This document shows, one piece after another, positions 60,467 to 64,000 of a DNA stretch of 64,000 nt. Both the position numbers and the translations under genes were made by a program. The notes below the pieces were generated by a model. That model searched no databases and was not told where the DNA came from. It saw only the letters and a program-made list of their open reading frames with translations. Numbering within the stretch: position 1 is the first letter of the stretch; the number at the start of each line of letters is the position of its first letter. Source of the DNA: Diphasiastrum complanatum (Eukaryota; Streptophyta; Lycopodiopsida; Lycopodiales; Lycopodiaceae); assembly GCA_029204225.1 (NCBI GenBank), contig CM055095.1:14168049-14232048 (forward strand), written 5' to 3'.

Positions 60467-61354
60467 TTACTGATCAGATTCCGAAAACTTGTTATGATGC
60501 TGAACGCCTTCGCAACGTTTGATCTTCTTGTCCACCGTGGGTGATAGTACTACTGAATCTCTCTGAGCTGCAGGTAATGGCTTGGGTCTGGTCTTCTTTG
60601 GTCGAGCACCACATCGAGCCTTTGCTTTTAGCGCGTTTGCAAGTTTGTTGGAATACTTAATATCATCTAATGGTGCGGCTGCTGGACGCTTGGATCTCCC
60701 CCATTCTCCTGCTGGAAAAGCTACTATGCTATTAATAGATGATTTACGCTTTTCTAATAATTCCTCGCGTTCTAGTGATAATATCACAGTATCTGCAAGC
60801 AAGCGGAGAGCGGACCAGTCGACTTCATCGGGCAGCTTCTCGGCTACTTTTTTCCTTAGATTTGGCCCTTTATTCAATGGGGAGGGTCCTTTGTTGAGCT
60901 CCGTCTCTCCATCCAAGGTAAAAACCGCCTCTTCACCAGCTAACGGGATGTTTGAGCTACAATTTTCATGATCTGAGAGTGTTAGAGGTAACCTTCTGAC
61001 TTTTCTAATAGAAATACTACCTGATAGCGCCATGCTCGGTCTGCGAGTATGTGGAGTATTTACATCGTCCAAATTACTGTCTCCATTCTGTTTCAAGTTT
61101 TGCAGTAGCGCGATCTGTTTCTTTTGCTTCATTAGATGGCAGCGTAGTTTTCTATTGAGGGCAGCAAATTTCTCGCGGCGCTGTGAGTCTATTGCCTCCG
61201 AATCTCCAATAATGGGTGCAGCAAAATTGTGAAGTGCTGGGCGAGCCTGATCAAATCCTGAAGACGCTGGGACTGCTGCACTCAGGTTACAGAAATGTTT
61301 GAAGTATTGGAGACCATGAGCTTCAGCTTGAGATTGAGAGAGGGCAGGCTCCAT
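60467..61354 (-). CDS. Unknown protein, 295 aa, probably nuclear
   Basis: An uninterrupted frame of 295 codons from ATG 61354 (MEPALSQSQAEAHGLQYFKH) to TAA 60467-60469. The frame stays open upstream to another ATG at 61490-61492, but that extension overlaps a duplicated leader sequence and is Cys/Leu-rich, so the inner start is preferred. A helical, basic segment (REKFAALNRKLRCHLMKQKK, QIALLQNL) near residues 62-90 could be a coiled coil. A second helix (SALRLLADTVILSLEREELL) lies near 186-205, and basic clusters near the C-terminus (ARPKKTRPKPLP, DKKIKR) could be nuclear signals. No domain is recognised. It could be a single-exon gene or a long first exon. It is one of the few undamaged frames here. 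Confidence 0.55.
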   Translation of the reverse strand: MEPALSQSQAEAHGLQYFKHFCNLSAAVPASSGFDQARPALHNFAAPIIGDSEAIDSQRREKFAALNRKLRCHLMKQKKQIALLQNLKQNGDSNLDDVNTPHTRRPSMALSGSISIRKVRRLPLTLSDHENCSSNIPLAGEEAVFTLDGETELNKGPSPLNKGPNLRKKVAEKLPDEVDWSALRLLADTVILSLEREELLEKRKSSINSIVAFPAGEWGRSKRPAAAPLDDIKYSNKLANALKAKARCGARPKKTRPKPLPAAQRDSVVLSPTVDKKIKRCEGVQHHNKFSESDQ

Positions 61355-61564
61355 CTCTACACACCGATGAATTAGAAGAGAGGGTGAATGATAACGCAAG
61401 CGAAGATACTCTATCTCTGCACGCCGATGAAGAAGAGAGAGCCAGTTTAGAATAAGATGTGGGCAGCAACAGCACGCACACATAGGGTGCATATGCAGGG
61501 CAGGTGAGTGTGAGTTCGAGTGTCAGAAATGAGATAATATGAGGTAGAGGTAGAGGTAACTATA

Positions 61565-61572
61565 CTATATAG
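61565..61572 (-). promoter_or_regulatory. TATA box of the unknown gene
   Basis: The minus strand reads CCCTATATAGTATAG. If used, transcription would start near 61535-61540, giving a leader of about 180 nt before the ATG at 61354. Confidence 0.4.
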
Positions 61573-61867
61573 GGACGGCTGACGTTAATCAAGAGCGAGA
61601 AAGATGAATATTGTGTTATGATGTAAAGAAAGACACATGTTGCTTTTTCCTTTAACTATTTTTTGCTTGCTTTTCATGCCATTTGTAGCCCATAGTTGTG
61701 GGTAGGTTACTTGAGTGTTGTGGAAAGCTGGCAAAGTATAGGAATGATTTTTTGAAATCAGCATCTTTTCTCAAAAACAGGCATCATAAAATTTTTGAAG
61801 GTTTTTAATATAGGCAAATATATCCTTTTATGAGTAATAGTCTTTTAAAAACCGGCATGCAACTTTT

Positions 61868-62249
61868 TTGAGGATAACTTCAAAAAAATACCCTAACACT
61901 AGTTTACTTATGATAAATTTGGAGTCTACAATTGATGGTACATCTCTTCCTCAACCTACATCGTATCGTCCCCCACATCGTCATACACCAGTCCCGACCT
62001 CTCCTTTGTCATCTTCGCAAACTCCTATACAACCATCCTCTCGTGTACCGGCCTGTCAAGGTTGTGGACGTTTGTATGTGCAGGGTGCAGGCCTTTCTCA
62101 TCATCAAAATGCATGTACCGCTTTCAGCAACGAGCTTCCCTTTTAGCAACACCACACATCTCTCATCATGCTCCTCTTTCACCTCTAGACTCCAGTTGGG
62201 CTTGGGCACGCAACCTTGATATTTTGGGCTCTTTTTATCTTGGTTTCCC
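61868..62249 (+). pseudogene. LINE N-terminal region with C2HC zinc finger
   Basis: The frame gives a Pro/Ser/Thr-rich stretch and then PACQGCGRLYVQGAGLSHHQ-NAC. C-x-x-C-G-R-x-(Y/F)-x(5)-GL-x-x-H-x(4)-C resembles the N-terminal fingers of R2/NeSL-type LINEs. It ends at TAG 62144-62146; the downstream RT frame starts at about 62250 after a shift. No apurinic endonuclease is seen. Confidence 0.6.
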
Positions 62250-63665
62250 TTGTGCTCGCCTTTATGCCCACATTCCAATTGCACTTCGCTTGAACGTACA
62301 AAGAGCTCTTCCAACCCTTCTGATATTGCTGCTTGGCATGCCTTTTTACTCTTTCCCCTTTGGTGTTTGCCTCTTCCACCTAGAGGTGGGGAAGCAGGTC
62401 ATCGAGAAACTCATAACAAAATTCGACATTTCATGTCAGGTGATTGGGAAAATTTACAAGAGGAGCTTTTTCTTCGTTGCACTGCACTTGCGGCTAAACG
62501 TGAGTTTGTTTCTATCTCGGACTCTGCTTCCATTCCTATTCATAGTCGTTTACGTCGCTATGTTTTGCTTGGCCAAGCTGGTGAATATTCTCGTGCAGCA
62601 CGTGCCCTCGGTCCTTCAATTACTGCAATGCCTTCTTCTACTACTATTCAGACGCTGGAACGACATCATCCTTATGCCATTGATACTCTCCTTTTGTTTG
62701 TAAAAGACTTTCAGCCTGACTCTGATCTCCAACTGACGAAGGTTCATTTTATTAAAGCTTTTCTTCACAGTCCTCGTCTCTCAGCTGGTGGGCCTTCAGG
62801 GATGGTCTTTGAGCACCTACATGATTGTTTTTCTCCTGATGATTTTGCTAGTGGCTTTGATCTTCTTTTCAAGGTGTGCGCCTTCATTGCTTGTGGACAG
62901 ATTCATCCTTCAATTGCTCATCTTTCAAGTGTCGCTCTTTTTTTAGCTTTGGATAAACCCTCTGGTGGTGTGCGTCCGATTGTTGTAGGTGAATGTTTAT
63001 ACAGGTTGGTTGCAAGCGCACTTTGTTTTTAGTTTCGAGAAGCTTTTCATGCTCATCTTTTTTCTTTTCAGTTTGGGTGGGCTACTCCTGGTGGTTGTGA
63101 GACTGTTGTTTATGCTTTACGAGCTATTTCGGATTTTCATCCTCACTGGGTAGTCTTACAAGTTGATGTTGTGAATGCTTTTAACTCTGTTTCTCAAGCG
63201 GCTATTTTTCATGAACTACGTGGTGCTCATGATACGCTGGCCTTGCTCATTCCTTTTGTGCACTGATTCTATTCTAAAAGTACTCCTTTGTACTTTAATC
63301 ATGCTTCTCGTACATGTGATGTTACCATCATTTCTTCTGATGAGGGAACTCGACAGGGAGATCCCTTAGGTGGGCCTCTCTTTGCTTTGGCACATTATCG
63401 TGCATTGCGTGCTCTTGCTACGACTTTTTCCTCTTGTTTATTCCCCTTCGTTGCGGATGATACACATATTGTGGGACCTGCTAGCGACGTCAGCTTTTTT
63501 GCATTTTTCACAGCAGCTTTTCTCTCGGGCTTAATGTTAACAAGTCTAAGTGTGTAGCTTGGTGTCCAAATGGCCTTCCAGTAGATTTCTCCTTCCCTAC
63601 AGGATTCATTACTCCTAAGCATGGAATTAAGGCACTTGGTGTTCCCATCGATTCTCCTGGGTATG
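62250..63665 (+). pseudogene. LINE reverse transcriptase
   Basis: A mostly single frame: a pre-RT segment (SRLRRYVLLGQAGEYSRAAR), then SAGGPSGMVFEHLHD, LFLALDKPSGGVRPIVVG, a TAG at 63030-63032, WVVLQVDVVNAFNSVSQ and DEGTRQGDPLGGPLFALAHY. The catalytic box is PFVADDTHIVGP, with further sequence to GIKALGVPIDSPG at 63665. These are RT motifs 1-6 of LINE type (D-x-x-NAF(N/D), QGDPL-x-x-x-LF, ADD). The aromatic residue usual before ADD is Val. Additional stop at 63264-63266. The 3' part is replaced by gypsy sequence. The same family occurs at 13024-13400. Confidence 0.82.
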
Positions 63666-63888
63666 TTACTTTATATGATCTCTGTTACTCTAGAGAGAAG
63701 CCAATTTTGGATTTATCTGAAATGCATCTAAGTAGTTGTGAATTGTCAAAGATTCTTAACTCTGTAGACTTAGATCAGGAGCAAATTGAGAAGAATAAGA
63801 TATTGTTTGAATTTAAAGATGTATTTCCAAAAGAATTATCTCATGGAATACTGCCATCCAGATCGGTAGACCATAAGATAGAGTTAAT
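63666..63888 (+). pseudogene. Ty3/gypsy pre-RT fragment
   Basis: SSCELSKILNSVDLDQEQIE then FEFKDVFPKELSHGILPSRS and VDHKIELI are the gypsy segment between protease and RT, matching the family at 3915-4020. It follows the LINE without spacer. Confidence 0.75.
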
Positions 63889-63982
63889 TACAGGTAGTCA
63901 CTGTGAAGTTTGGTTAGGTACAAAGCGATCTCATCTAGAGATCTTCGGGTGTGTTTGCTATGCACAAATTCCATCAAAATAA
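63889..63982 (+). pseudogene. Ty1/copia integrase scrap fused in frame to gypsy
   Basis: In the same open frame the sequence changes to CEVWLGTKRSHLEIFGCVCY and AQIPSK, the copia integrase pattern P-x-E-x-W-x-G-x-K-P...LR-x-FGC-x-(A/C)-Y. It ends at TAA 63980-63982. Confidence 0.7.
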
Positions 63983-64000
63983 ATAAAGAAACTTGACCTT

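Noticed and set aside
61355-61492. N-terminal extension of the 295-aa unknown protein from the ATG at 61492
   Set aside because: Overlaps a duplicated leader segment and is unlike the rest of the protein; kept only as an alternative start.

Overview
This window reads as nuclear DNA of a land plant with a large, transposon-packed genome. Evidence: an alpha-L-fucosidase (GH95) gene of the plant type is split by GT-AG introns, one of them about 12.7 kb and filled with retroelements; Ty1/copia and Ty3/gypsy pieces carry plant-style tRNA-Met primer sites; and a plant-specific EIN3/EIL fragment is present. A Penelope-type reverse transcriptase and a LINE with an R2-like zinc finger are unusual for flowering plants. 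They make a fern, lycophyte or other non-flowering lineage more likely, but this is inference.

Layout. 1-15.2 kb: last four coding exons of the GH95 gene (+ strand; the start lies upstream of the window). The 1768-14445 intron holds gypsy and copia debris, a PUF-like fragment, half of a copia element with its LTR and primer site, and a LINE fragment. 15.2-22.9 kb: mostly unassigned, with local tandem duplications and a decayed hAT transposase. 22.9-28.7 kb: copia fragments in both orientations, a foldback repeat and a copia RNase H frame holding a 208-bp (CT)n tract. 28.7-31.6 kb: microsatellites, a recurrent hairpin repeat, EIN3-like and GDSL-like fragments, and a hAT exon. 31.6-46.7 kb: a block bounded by (GA)n tracts with a Penelope-like reverse transcriptase on the minus strand, two copies of a long repeat, and copia fragments between them. 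46.7-51.6 kb: hAT 3' half with a copia element nested in its tail. 51.6-55.1 kb: degenerate repeats and an inverted copia junction. 55.1-57.7 kb: the other half of the copia family seen at 9-12.4 kb. 57.7-59.3 kb: hAT with a BED finger (minus). 60.5-61.6 kb: an intact unknown ORF with a TATA box (minus). 61.9-64 kb: LINE followed by a gypsy-copia chimera.

Only the GH95 exons and the 60.5-61.4 kb ORF look like undamaged host coding sequence. Nearly every element is broken by stops, frameshifts or deletions, so no working system is assembled here. The most distinctive signal is the recurrent placement of element boundaries and in-frame expansions at (GA)n tracts, especially around the Penelope-like element.
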